From positions 1 to 8,915 of the forward strand of contig CAZBZK010000063.1 of the NCBI GenBank assembly GCA_964496365.1: DNA of 8,915 nt. The letters are read 5' to 3'. The notes under the pieces are model-generated. The model was not told the origin of the DNA. It saw only the letters and a list, made by a program, of their open reading frames with translations, and did not search any database. Position 1 is the stretch's first letter. The number at the start of each line of letters is the position of its first letter. The position numbers were made by a program, and so were the translations under genes. Below, in pieces: positions 1-7,014 of this stretch. The stretch comes from AB-629-J13 sp964496365 (lineage in GTDB: Bacteria > Fidelibacterota > Marinisomatia > Marinisomatales > AB-629-J13).

Positions 1-2220
1 TATGAATCAAAAATTAAAAAAGTAAGAGACAAAATAAACAAACCGTTAACGTTAACGGAAAAAATACTATATTCCCATTTAGATGATAACCTATCCATTG
101 AACTATTTACTCGGGGTAAAGATTACGTTTTTTTCTTACCCGATCGGGTAGGTCTTCAAGATGCCACCGCACAAATGGCTTTATTGCAATTTATGATGGC
201 TGGAAAAGACAAAGTTGCGGTCCCTTCTACTGTCCATTGTGACCACTTGATTCAAGCAAAATTAGGGGCAGATGAGGATGTTGAAACAGCAAAAATTACA
301 AACGGTGAAGTTTATGACTTTCTTGAATCTGCAGCAAATAAATATGGATTGGGATTTTGGAAACCCGGAGCTGGAATAATTCATCAGGTAATTTTAGAAA
401 ATTATGCTTTCCCTGGCGGAATGATGGTAGGAACAGATTCACATACCGTGAACGCTGGTGGTTTGGGAATGGTTGCCATTGGTGTCGGTGGTGCAGATGC
501 CATGGATGTAATGGCTGGAATGCCATGGGAATTAAAATTTCCAAAATTAATTGGTGTAAAACTGGAAGGCAAACTAAGCGGGTGGTCTTCCGCCAAGGAT
601 GTTATTTTAAAATTAGCAGGTATGCTTACCGTAAAAGGTGGAACAGGATCTATTGTAGAATATTTTGGACCAGGAGCTGATTCAATTTCGTGTACAGGTA
701 AAGGGACGATTTGTAATATGGGTGCGGAAATTGGTGCGACTACATCTGTTTTTGGATATGGAAATAAAATGAAAGAGTATCTTTTGGGTACGAATCGAAC
801 TGAAGTCGTTGAATTAGCAGAGCCCGTTGCACATGAATTAAGGGGAGATTCAGAATGTTACACCCATCCAGAAAAATACTTTGATCAAGTAGTTACTTTT
901 AATTTATCTGAATTGAATCCTTATATCAATGGTCCTTTCACACCAGATTTGGCAACCCCAATTAACGAATTTGGCGATAAAGTCAGAAAAAATAATTGGC
1001 CCAAAACATTGGATGTTGGGCTTATTGGTTCATGCACTAATTCGTCCTATGAGGATATAACCCGTGCTGCTTCGATTGCTCAACAAGCGTTAGACCATAA
1101 CATAAAAGTGAAATCGCAGTTCACCATAACACCGGGATCAGAACAAATTAGATATACAGTTGAAAGGGATGGATATTTAAATATATTTAGAAAAATTGGA
1201 GGAGTTGTTTTAGCAAATGCCTGTGGTCCTTGTATTGGACAATGGGACAGAGAGGGTTCTGATCAACAGAAAAAGAACTCAATTTTAACATCATTTAACC
1301 GAAATTTTGCAAAACGAAATGATGGGAATCCAAATACTCATGGATTTGTTTCTTCTCCTGAGATAGTAACGGCAATGTCCATTGCTGGTGATCTAACTTT
1401 TAACCCTATGTCCGATCCATTAATAAATAATGACGGCGAAGAAATATATTTAAGTGAACCAAAAGGAATTGATTTTCCTCCAGATGGATTCGATGTAGAT
1501 GATGATGGCTTTCAACCACCCTCTAATAATGGGAAAGATATATCCATCAATATAGACCCAAATTCACAACGGCTTCAATTATTAACACCTTTTAGTCCCT
1601 GGGACCCATATGATTTTTCAGGTATGAAATTATTATTGAAAGCCAAAGGAAAATGTACCACAGATCACATTTCTATGGCAGGTCCATGGCTCAAATACCG
1701 AGGTCATTTGGATAACATATCTAATAATTGTTTTATTGGTGCTGTCAATGCATTTAATCAAAAAACAAATTCTGTGTTAAATCAGATAACTGGTAAATAT
1801 GGGTCAGTCCCCGAAGTTCAACGCTTTTATCAAAAGGAAGGAATATCAACTTTGGTAATCGGGGATGAAAACTATGGTGAAGGGTCATCAAGAGAACATG
1901 CAGCCATGGAACCAAGGCATTTGGGTGTGAAAATGATTTTGGTTAAATCCTTTGCTCGAATCCACGAAACTAATTTAAAAAAACAAGGTATGCTTGCTCT
2001 CACATTTTCTGATAAATCGGATTATGATTTAATTGAGGAGTATGACACATTTAACCTAATTGATTTAGATCAATTTTCACCTGGAAATCCTATCAAATTA
2101 CAAGTGATTCACCCCAATAAATCCAATGACATTATTCAATGCCAACATAGTTACAATCATACTCAAATTGACTGGTTTAAAGCTGGTTCTGCATTAAACT
2201 TGTTAGCAAATAAACATTGA
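1..2220 (+). CDS. acn: Aconitate hydratase, mitochondrial type (5' end cut by window)
   Basis: Interconverts citrate and isocitrate through cis-aconitate in the TCA cycle, in the cytoplasm, using a [4Fe-4S] cluster. The frame is open from base 1, so the ATG at 175 is internal: the 58 codons before it encode conserved aconitase sequence (KPLTLTEK, SHLDD, PDRVGLQDATAQMA). Numbering from the first codon, the cluster cysteines are C345 (GSCTNSS), C408 and C411 (ACGPCIG). Their 63- and 3-residue spacing equals that of human ACO2 (385/448/451, from memory). The C-terminal swivel domain has GKCTTDHIS, GPWLKYRGHLDNISNN and the active-site loop YGEGSSREHAA (serine about residue 630). By that alignment only about 13 residues of the mature enzyme are missing. 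It is the ACO2 type rather than AcnA/IRP or AcnB, judged by length (739 residues visible) and motifs. Its TGA overlaps the serA start. Very confident of family; the true start lies outside the window. Confidence 0.96.
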   Translation, partial: YESKIKKVRDKINKPLTLTEKILYSHLDDNLSIELFTRGKDYVFFLPDRVGLQDATAQMALLQFMMAGKDKVAVPSTVHCDHLIQAKLGADEDVETAKITNGEVYDFLESAANKYGLGFWKPGAGIIHQVILENYAFPGGMMVGTDSHTVNAGGLGMVAIGVGGADAMDVMAGMPWELKFPKLIGVKLEGKLSGWSSAKDVILKLAGMLTVKGGTGSIVEYFGPGADSISCTGKGTICNMGAEIGATTSVFGYGNKMKEYLLGTNRTEVVELAEPVAHELRGDSECYTHPEKYFDQVVTFNLSELNPYINGPFTPDLATPINEFGDKVRKNNWPKTLDVGLIGSCTNSSYEDITRAASIAQQALDHNIKVKSQFTITPGSEQIRYTVERDGYLNIFRKIGGVVLANACGPCIGQWDREGSDQQKKNSILTSFNRNFAKRNDGNPNTHGFVSSPEIVTAMSIAGDLTFNPMSDPLINNDGEEIYLSEPKGIDFPPDGFDVDDDGFQPPSNNGKDISINIDPNSQRLQLLTPFSPWDPYDFSGMKLLLKAKGKCTTDHISMAGPWLKYRGHLDNISNNCFIGAVNAFNQKTNSVLNQITGKYGSVPEVQRFYQKEGISTLVIGDENYGEGSSREHAAMEPRHLGVKMILVKSFARIHETNLKKQGMLALTFSDKSDYDLIEEYDTFNLIDLDQFSPGNPIKLQVIHPNKSNDIIQCQHSYNHTQIDWFKAGSALNLLANKH
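43..58. repeat. Perfect 16-bp palindrome in the aconitase gene
   Basis: CCGTTAACGTTAACGG is identical to its own reverse complement and consists of two tandem GTTAAC units flanked by CC and GG. It lies in codons for the conserved residues PLTLT near the aconitase N-terminus. The repeated codons TTA-ACG-TTA-ACG produce it, so codon choice on a conserved peptide may explain it. No regulator is known to me for this site. Confidence 0.6.
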
Positions 2221-3782
2221 AAAAAATATTAATCTCCGATCCAATCTCTGATTCAGGATTAGACATACTCAAAACTTCGGATTTTCAGGTTGACTATCTA
2301 CCTGAGTGGACTCTAGATAAACTGAAATCTCATGTATCTGATGCCAACGGTTGGATAGTGAGAAGTGGAACCAAAATCACCGATGAATTATTAAATCAAG
2401 CACACAAACTTCAAATAATCGGTCGAGCTGGAGTTGGAGTTGATAATATAAATATAAAAACGGCAACACGACTGGGTATTGTGGTTGTTAATACACCTGC
2501 AGTGAATACCATCTCTGCTGCAGAACACACCATTGGCATGATGCTGGCAGCAGCAAGAAAGATTCCTCAAGGACATTCAGGATTGAAAAATGGAGAATGG
2601 AACCGCCATTCATTGGTCGGGGTTGAGTTGAGTGGTAAAACACTTGGAATTATCGGGATCGGAAAAATTGGCCGTGAAGTAATGCACCGGTGTCGTTCAT
2701 TTCAAATGAAAGTAATAGGTTATGACCCGTTTTTCTCTTTAGATGATGATGAAATTACTATGGTGGATTTAAATACACTCATTCGTGAATCGGATTTTAT
2801 AACCCTTCATTTACCCATCAATGATGACACTCGAAATCTATTCAATTATTCCAGAATGGCTAAAATGAAATCTACAGCCATTCTAATCAACGTTGCTCGA
2901 GGTGGAATTATCAATGAAAATGATTTGGTGAAAGTGTTAAATGAAAATAAAATAGCCGGGGCTGCTTTGGATGTATTTTCAGAAGAACCATTAAATCCAA
3001 ATCATGAATTAATCCAAACAAATCGTGTCATTCTCACACCTCATTTAGGAGCATCCACTCGGGAAGCAAAAGAAGGAGTTTCCATTGCAATATGTGAGAC
3101 TATAAAAGATTTTATAAACCACAATAAATTAACCGGAGCATTAAATATTCCCATTAGTAATTTCAGTAAACTTAGTCAACTAACTCCCTATCTGGATTTA
3201 GCCGAAAAGTTGGGAAAAACTCACGGACAATTTTTTGACGGTATTGTGTCATCGATCAAAGTGGAATGTGCTGGAACCATTGAAGATACTCATCCTATTA
3301 CGCTTTCTTTTTTAAAAGGATTTTTGTCTAATCGGGTCAGTGAAAGACTTAATTTTATCAATGCGGAGTCTGTTGCAACTGAACTTGGAATTACAGTAGA
3401 AAAATCTGAGTCAACTGATTCTGGAGGATATTCGAATTTAATAAGAACCACTGTCAAAAAAGGGAATGTCAGTACGGTTATTCATGGAACCGTATTCGAG
3501 GACAATCGCTTAACATTCGTACATTTTTTAGGGTACGATTTAGATATTGAACCCAGAGGAACGATCTTATTTTTAAAAAATATTGATGTTCCTGGAGTCG
3601 TAGGTAAAGTAGGGACAATTTTGGGTAAAAACGAAATTAATATCGGGGTGTACCTTTTGAGCAGAAAAAAAGATGGTGTTGCGATATGTGCAATTCGTGT
3701 AGATCATAAAATTACCGGCGATACTTTTGATGAATTAAAAGAGTTGGAAGAGGTAGTATTTTTAAAACAGATTCGATACTGA
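2217..3782 (+). CDS. serA: D-3-phosphoglycerate dehydrogenase, long ACT-domain form
   Basis: Oxidises 3-phosphoglycerate to 3-phosphohydroxypyruvate with NAD+, the first step of serine synthesis. The 521 residues match the usual length of the long three-domain bacterial form. Residues 1-100 and 280-310 form the substrate-binding part and 100-280 the Rossmann domain, with GIGKIG (147-152). Catalytic residues are visible: R228 in VARGG, E257 in FSEEP and H276 in TPHLGAS. Residues about 318-435 are the allosteric substrate-binding (ASB) domain, and about 447-521 the ACT domain (DVPGVVGKVG, then NINIG-type loop at 472-477), which in relatives binds serine for feedback inhibition. The start is TTG, sharing TTGA with the aconitase stop. 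It is chosen because KKILISDPI matches the expected first beta strand and no ATG lies nearby upstream. There is no clear Shine-Dalgarno, so translation is probably coupled. Aconitase is not its pathway partner; serC and serB are not in view. Confidence 0.96.
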   Translation: MKKILISDPISDSGLDILKTSDFQVDYLPEWTLDKLKSHVSDANGWIVRSGTKITDELLNQAHKLQIIGRAGVGVDNINIKTATRLGIVVVNTPAVNTISAAEHTIGMMLAAARKIPQGHSGLKNGEWNRHSLVGVELSGKTLGIIGIGKIGREVMHRCRSFQMKVIGYDPFFSLDDDEITMVDLNTLIRESDFITLHLPINDDTRNLFNYSRMAKMKSTAILINVARGGIINENDLVKVLNENKIAGAALDVFSEEPLNPNHELIQTNRVILTPHLGASTREAKEGVSIAICETIKDFINHNKLTGALNIPISNFSKLSQLTPYLDLAEKLGKTHGQFFDGIVSSIKVECAGTIEDTHPITLSFLKGFLSNRVSERLNFINAESVATELGITVEKSESTDSGGYSNLIRTTVKKGNVSTVIHGTVFEDNRLTFVHFLGYDLDIEPRGTILFLKNIDVPGVVGKVGTILGKNEINIGVYLLSRKKDGVAICAIRVDHKITGDTFDELKELEEVVFLKQIRY

Positions 3783-3852
3783 ATATGAGTATTTTACCGA
3801 AAAAAAAGAGTATCCGATATTTTGTGGATGATGTTTAACCATTGGAAATATT

Positions 3853-4296
3853 ATGTCAAAACTTTTTGACGATTTAAAAGAAACCGTAAAGGAATGGACC
3901 AACGTTGCTGTTGAAAAAGCGGAAGAAGTTGGAAAAATTGCAGTTGCGAAGACCGAAGAAGTAACCCGTGTCAGCAAGATAAAACTGGAAGTTCATCAAC
4001 ATGAAAGGGACTTATCAAAATTATATGAAAAACTGGGAAAATTTGTATGTCACCATGCAAAGGAAGAAAATTTAGTTAATTTTACAGGAAACACCGAGTT
4101 TTTTGACCTCATTCAGAAAGTGGATTTCATCCAAGTTCAAATCAAAGAAAAACAAAAAGACATTCAACGGGTAAAAGATGAATATAAATTGGATGAATCC
4201 GATCTCACCACGGTTGAAGATGTTGCTGAAGAAAAAGTCGAAAGCCCCGCTCCATCCCCACAAAATGACCAGACTGAACATAATCAAACTGAGTAA
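3853..4296 (+). CDS. Small charged helical protein, unknown function
   Basis: I do not recognise a named family. The 147 residues are strongly charged and read as almost entirely helical. There is no signal peptide or membrane segment, so a cytoplasmic location is likely. Residues 1-50 are amphipathic and include two adjacent 11-residue repeats, VAVEKAEEVGK (18-28) and IAVAKTEEVTR (29-39). Residues 43-110 (IKLEVHQHERDLSKLYEKLGKF, given here as 43-64, then 85-110) look like a two-helix coiled coil. The LxKLYxxLG pattern recalls small helical proteins often annotated as hypothetical or zinc-ribbon associated, but no zinc ribbon is present here (a single Cys, C66). The tail 118-147 is acidic, rich in Pro, Gln and Asn, and probably disordered. 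The ATG is preceded by a weak GGAAA about 6 bases upstream. It lies 70 bp after serA and 126 bp before the M23 peptidase gene. The reading frame is well supported by composition; function is open. Confidence 0.85.
   Translation: MSKLFDDLKETVKEWTNVAVEKAEEVGKIAVAKTEEVTRVSKIKLEVHQHERDLSKLYEKLGKFVCHHAKEENLVNFTGNTEFFDLIQKVDFIQVQIKEKQKDIQRVKDEYKLDESDLTTVEDVAEEKVESPAPSPQNDQTEHNQTE
3904..3969 (+). repeat. Two tandem 11-codon (33-bp) repeats inside the helical-protein gene
   Basis: Two consecutive 33-bp units encode VAVEKAEEVGK and IAVAKTEEVTR. Seven of eleven residues are identical and three of the four differences are V/I, A/T or K/R-type changes. Eleven-residue periodicity is typical of extended amphipathic helices that lie on a membrane or form right-handed coiled coils; which applies here cannot be told from sequence. 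Confidence 0.6.
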
Positions 4297-4422
4297 TATT
4301 TGATTAAAAGTTGTAAATAACATTGCAAAATTTCCGAGACTAAATCAAAAATATAAATTAATTCCTGAATAAAATGAATCTACAATTACATTTTATAAAT
4401 TAATAAACTTACCACGACAAAA
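4297..4422 (+). promoter_or_regulatory. AT-rich 126-bp gap, likely holds the promoter of the M23 peptidase gene
   Basis: This is the longest non-coding gap in the window. It contains two TATAAA-like boxes (4352-4357 and 4394-4399) and a TTGCAA (4323-4328), but no -35/-10 pair with a 16-18 base spacer, so no exact promoter is called. I see no GC-rich hairpin followed by T residues, so a Rho-independent terminator for the upstream gene is not supported. The assignment rests on gap length and base composition alone. Confidence 0.3.
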
Positions 4423-5337
4423 ATGAAAAAAAATAAAAAAACGTTTATCCTGCAAGCTGAAGGTGAATTTAAACTGAGACAATGGCATATTTCGTTTAAA
4501 AAACTATGGTTGATTTTAGGCGGTACTTTGTGTTTACTTGGAGTCACGCTGTTTTTAACTGCAGATTTACTAACACAACATTTTTACCAATCAAAATTAA
4601 GAAAATTTCAATCCAATTACTCCCATTTGAATTTCACTTTGGACCAATTGAATTCTCAATTAAATATACTAAATGGAAAAATGGCAGTTTTGGAGGAACA
4701 AGAATCCGAATTAAGAAAATATTCGGGATTACCTATCATTGACAATGACATAAGAGAAGTTGGTATTGGTGGGGTGTGGCTGAGTGAATCATTTGATCTT
4801 CCCTTCTCTGGAAAAAATTTAGAAACTAATGTTTTAGATCTTGAATTAAACTTGGATGCTTTATCGAGGAAAGTAAATTTGGAGCTAAGCAGTTTCAAAG
4901 AAATTTATGAAAAAGTAAAAGATAATCAAAATAAATTAGAATTTATTCCTTCCATTCGACCTGTTTCAGAAGGATATTTGAATTCAGGTTATGGTTATCG
5001 TAAAGACCCATTTGATGGAATACGAAGATTTCATCATGGTCAAGATTTTTCCGTATATCAAGGTGCAGATATTGTATCACCTGCGAACGGAACGGTAAAA
5101 CGTGTGGGGTATAGAGGCGGATATGGGAAATATATTACTTTGGATCACGGGTATGGTTATGAAACTAAATATCTCCATTTATCCAAGATAAATGTGAAAA
5201 AAGGTCAATCGATAGTCCGAGGCGAACTTATTGGAAAAACCGGTAATAGTGGACGCTCAACTGCTCCTCATCTTCACTATGAAGTTATCCACAATGGTAC
5301 TCCCCAAAATCCATTAAATTATTTCTTCACAGGTTAG
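4423..5337 (+). CDS. Membrane-anchored M23 (LytM-type) peptidoglycan endopeptidase
   Basis: Predicted zinc metallopeptidase that cuts peptide cross-links of peptidoglycan. The 304 residues run: a short basic cytoplasmic N-terminus (1-26), one membrane helix (about 27-50), a coiled-coil region (about 55-100), a linker, a second helical stretch (about 133-172), and the M23 domain (about 186-302). The domain opens with SGYGYRKDPFDG. Expected zinc ligands H204 and D208 (HxxxD in FHHGQD) and H285 are present, as are the catalytic H252 (YLHL) and H283 (HLHYE), so it should be active rather than an activator-only LytM protein. Orientation (N-in, catalytic domain in the periplasm) is inferred from the lysines before the helix. 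The start ATG is followed by an A-rich run and has no Shine-Dalgarno. It lies 38 bp before miaB. The domain call is firm; its exact cellular role (growth or cell separation) is not shown. Confidence 0.93.
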   Translation: MKKNKKTFILQAEGEFKLRQWHISFKKLWLILGGTLCLLGVTLFLTADLLTQHFYQSKLRKFQSNYSHLNFTLDQLNSQLNILNGKMAVLEEQESELRKYSGLPIIDNDIREVGIGGVWLSESFDLPFSGKNLETNVLDLELNLDALSRKVNLELSSFKEIYEKVKDNQNKLEFIPSIRPVSEGYLNSGYGYRKDPFDGIRRFHHGQDFSVYQGADIVSPANGTVKRVGYRGGYGKYITLDHGYGYETKYLHLSKINVKKGQSIVRGELIGKTGNSGRSTAPHLHYEVIHNGTPQNPLNYFFTG

Positions 5338-5355
5338 GTGTCAGTCGATCCATTC

Positions 5356-5361
5356 TATAAT
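5356..5361 (+). promoter_or_regulatory. Possible -10 box (TATAAT) before miaB
   Basis: A perfect TATAAT lies 14 bases before the miaB ATG. No good -35 box sits 16-18 bases upstream; the best match, TTCACA at 5326-5331, is 24 bases away. If used, the transcript would have a leader of only about 8 bases. In DNA this AT-rich the match may be chance, and read-through from the peptidase gene is equally possible. Confidence 0.2.
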
Positions 5362-5375
5362 TTAGTTGGTAATTA

Positions 5376-6698
5376 ATGGATAAGTCCTATTATTTAGAAA
5401 CATACGGTTGCCAGATGAATGTAGCAGATACTGAGTTGATCGAAGGTATTTTGCATAAAGAAGGATATTCTCGATCCAAAGAAATGGAAACCGCAGATGC
5501 TATTTTTGTAAATACGTGTGCGATCAGAGAACATGCCGAACAAAAAGTGCATTCGAGATTAGGTAATTTTAATAAAATAAAACAGAATAACCCCGGAGTC
5601 ATCATCGGTGTATTAGGGTGTATGGCTCAGAATTTAAAAGATGATTTATTGGTTAACAAACCCTACGTTGATATTATTTTGGGTCCTGATTCTTACCGTA
5701 GATTACCAAATTATTTACGTCGAAATCATAAAAATAATCATGTGGTTAACACAAAATTATCCAGATTTGAGGTCTATGATGATTTGTTTCCAAATCGAAA
5801 TGAGGGTATAAATGCTTGGGTTTCTATCATGCGGGGGTGTGATAAGTTTTGTACATTTTGTATTGTTCCTTTCACCAGAGGTAGAGAAAGAAGCCGTAGT
5901 ATTGAAAGTATTTTAACCGAAGTATCTCAGGCGGTAGCCGATGGGTTTGTTGAGATAACATTATTGGGGCAAAATGTCAATTCATATCGATTTGAATCCT
6001 TTGAATTTTGGCATTTATTAGAGGCAGTTGCTTCAATCGATGGTGTGGAAAGGGTTCGTTATACTTCGCCCCATCCTCAGGATGTTACGGAAGAATTATT
6101 AGATGTCATGACGGCTCATGATTCAATTTGCAATTCCATTCATTTCCCCTTACAAGCAGGATCTGATAACATTCTTAAGCGAATGAACCGAACTTATACC
6201 AAAAAACACTTTCTTAAACAAATAGAGATGATGAGGAAGAAAATCCCTACCATAGGAATTTCCACAGATATCATTGTAGGATTTCCCGGAGAATCCGAAA
6301 TGGATTTTCAAGAAACATTAGATGTCATGAATAATGTTCAATTTGACTCAGCGTTCACCTTTAAATATTCTGCCCGTCCCTACACAAAAGCAGTTGAGTA
6401 TGAGAATCAAATCTCTGAAAATGAAAAACAAAATCGTTTAGATCGCCTTATTCGTTTACAAAGAGAACATACGTTAATTCAAAACAAAAAATTAATAGGT
6501 ACAATCCAAACGGTTATGGTTGAAAAAGAGAGTAAAAAATCACAATCCCATTGGGCAGGACGAACAGACACAAATAAGTGGGTTATTTTTCCAAAAGAAA
6601 AATCTCAAATTAAAAACTTATTAAAAATAAATATTCTGAATGCAACCGGATCGACCCTACACGGAGAAATGAATAACCATCATCATAATTTCAAATGA
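5376..6698 (+). CDS. miaB: tRNA-2-methylthio-N6-dimethylallyladenosine synthase (MiaB)
   Basis: Radical-SAM methylthiotransferase that adds the 2-methylthio group to i6A37 of tRNAs reading UNN codons. The 440 residues have the full family layout. The N-terminal UPF0004 domain carries auxiliary-cluster cysteines C12 (YGCQMN), C48 (NTCAIRE) and C82 (LGCMAQ). The radical-SAM core has CxxxCxxC at C155, C159 and C162, followed by PFTRGRERSR, which points to MiaB rather than RimO or MtaB. GQNVNSY (198-204) and YTSPHP (229-234) are also typical. The C-terminal TRAM domain spans about 372-431 (HWAGRTDTNKWVIFP). A short His/Asn-rich tail (NNHHHN, 433-438) follows. Its TGA overlaps the ATG of the next gene (ATGA), so the downstream envelope genes are probably translated with it. 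The start fits family alignment; there is no Shine-Dalgarno. The substrate modification also requires MiaA, which is not in the window. Confidence 0.97.
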   Translation: MDKSYYLETYGCQMNVADTELIEGILHKEGYSRSKEMETADAIFVNTCAIREHAEQKVHSRLGNFNKIKQNNPGVIIGVLGCMAQNLKDDLLVNKPYVDIILGPDSYRRLPNYLRRNHKNNHVVNTKLSRFEVYDDLFPNRNEGINAWVSIMRGCDKFCTFCIVPFTRGRERSRSIESILTEVSQAVADGFVEITLLGQNVNSYRFESFEFWHLLEAVASIDGVERVRYTSPHPQDVTEELLDVMTAHDSICNSIHFPLQAGSDNILKRMNRTYTKKHFLKQIEMMRKKIPTIGISTDIIVGFPGESEMDFQETLDVMNNVQFDSAFTFKYSARPYTKAVEYENQISENEKQNRLDRLIRLQREHTLIQNKKLIGTIQTVMVEKESKKSQSHWAGRTDTNKWVIFPKEKSQIKNLLKINILNATGSTLHGEMNNHHHNFK

Positions 6699-7009
6699 AA
6701 CTGTTCAAAATTTTTATAAGTCTCTTTGTTGTATTTTGTTTTTTGTTAATCTTAGTGGAAAATACCGATACAGTTCCAGTGAATTTACTTTTTTATACAT
6801 TTGAAAACACAAAAGTTGCTGTATTGGTTTTATTTTCTATTGCAATTGGCATTCTTATTGGATATGGTCTCACTCTAACTTCATTATTCTCAGCAAAATC
6901 GGAATTGAGAACACTTAGAAATAAAAATAAGTCTATATCAAATGAGCTGAATGATTTAAGAAATGTTGCCATTGATCAAGACATTTATGATCCGAATATC
7001 TCTGAGTAA
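6695..7009 (+). CDS. lapA: LapA-domain (DUF1049) small membrane protein
   Basis: The 104 residues carry two membrane helices (about 4-21 and 40-62) joined by a short loop with VENTDTVPVNLLFYTF, the hallmark of the LapA/DUF1049 family (N-T/D-x-x-P/V-V before an aromatic patch). Residues 66-95 form a cytoplasmic charged coiled coil (AKSELRTLRNKNKS and on). In E. coli, LapA (YciS) is an inner-membrane partner encoded just before LapB (YciM) and works in lipopolysaccharide assembly. Here too the next gene, five bases downstream, encodes a membrane-anchored TPR protein resembling LapB, which strengthens the call. The ATG overlaps the miaB stop. Family membership is likely from the sequence; the role in lipopolysaccharide control is carried over from E. 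coli and untested for this lineage. Confidence 0.8.
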   Translation: MKLFKIFISLFVVFCFLLILVENTDTVPVNLLFYTFENTKVAVLVLFSIAIGILIGYGLTLTSLFSAKSELRTLRNKNKSISNELNDLRNVAIDQDIYDPNISE

Positions 7010-7014
7010 AACCA

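Noticed and set aside
402..596. Minus-strand 64-aa and overlapping frames inside aconitase
   Set aside because: Shadow frames across highly conserved aconitase coding sequence with no independent support.
2391..2576. Minus-strand Cys-rich 61-aa frame inside serA
   Set aside because: Antisense of Ala/Gly/Thr-rich Rossmann-fold codons; serA is intact across the region, and no start signal or homology is apparent.
3773..3817. Imperfect inverted repeat (TCGATACT ... AGTATCCGA) spanning the serA stop
   Set aside because: Eight pairs with a bulge, a 28-base loop, low GC and no T tract; does not meet the pattern of a Rho-independent terminator.
3785..3838. A 17-codon frame (MSILPKKKSIRYFVDDV) between serA and the small helical-protein gene
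   Set aside because: Too short to separate from chance, no ribosome binding site, and no recognisable leader-peptide feature such as codon runs followed by a terminator.
4072..4323. Minus-strand 83-aa frame that looks like a hydrophobic membrane protein
   Set aside because: It is the antisense image of the Lys/Glu/Asp-rich coiled-coil gene on the + strand; antisense of such codons always reads as Phe/Leu/Ile-rich.
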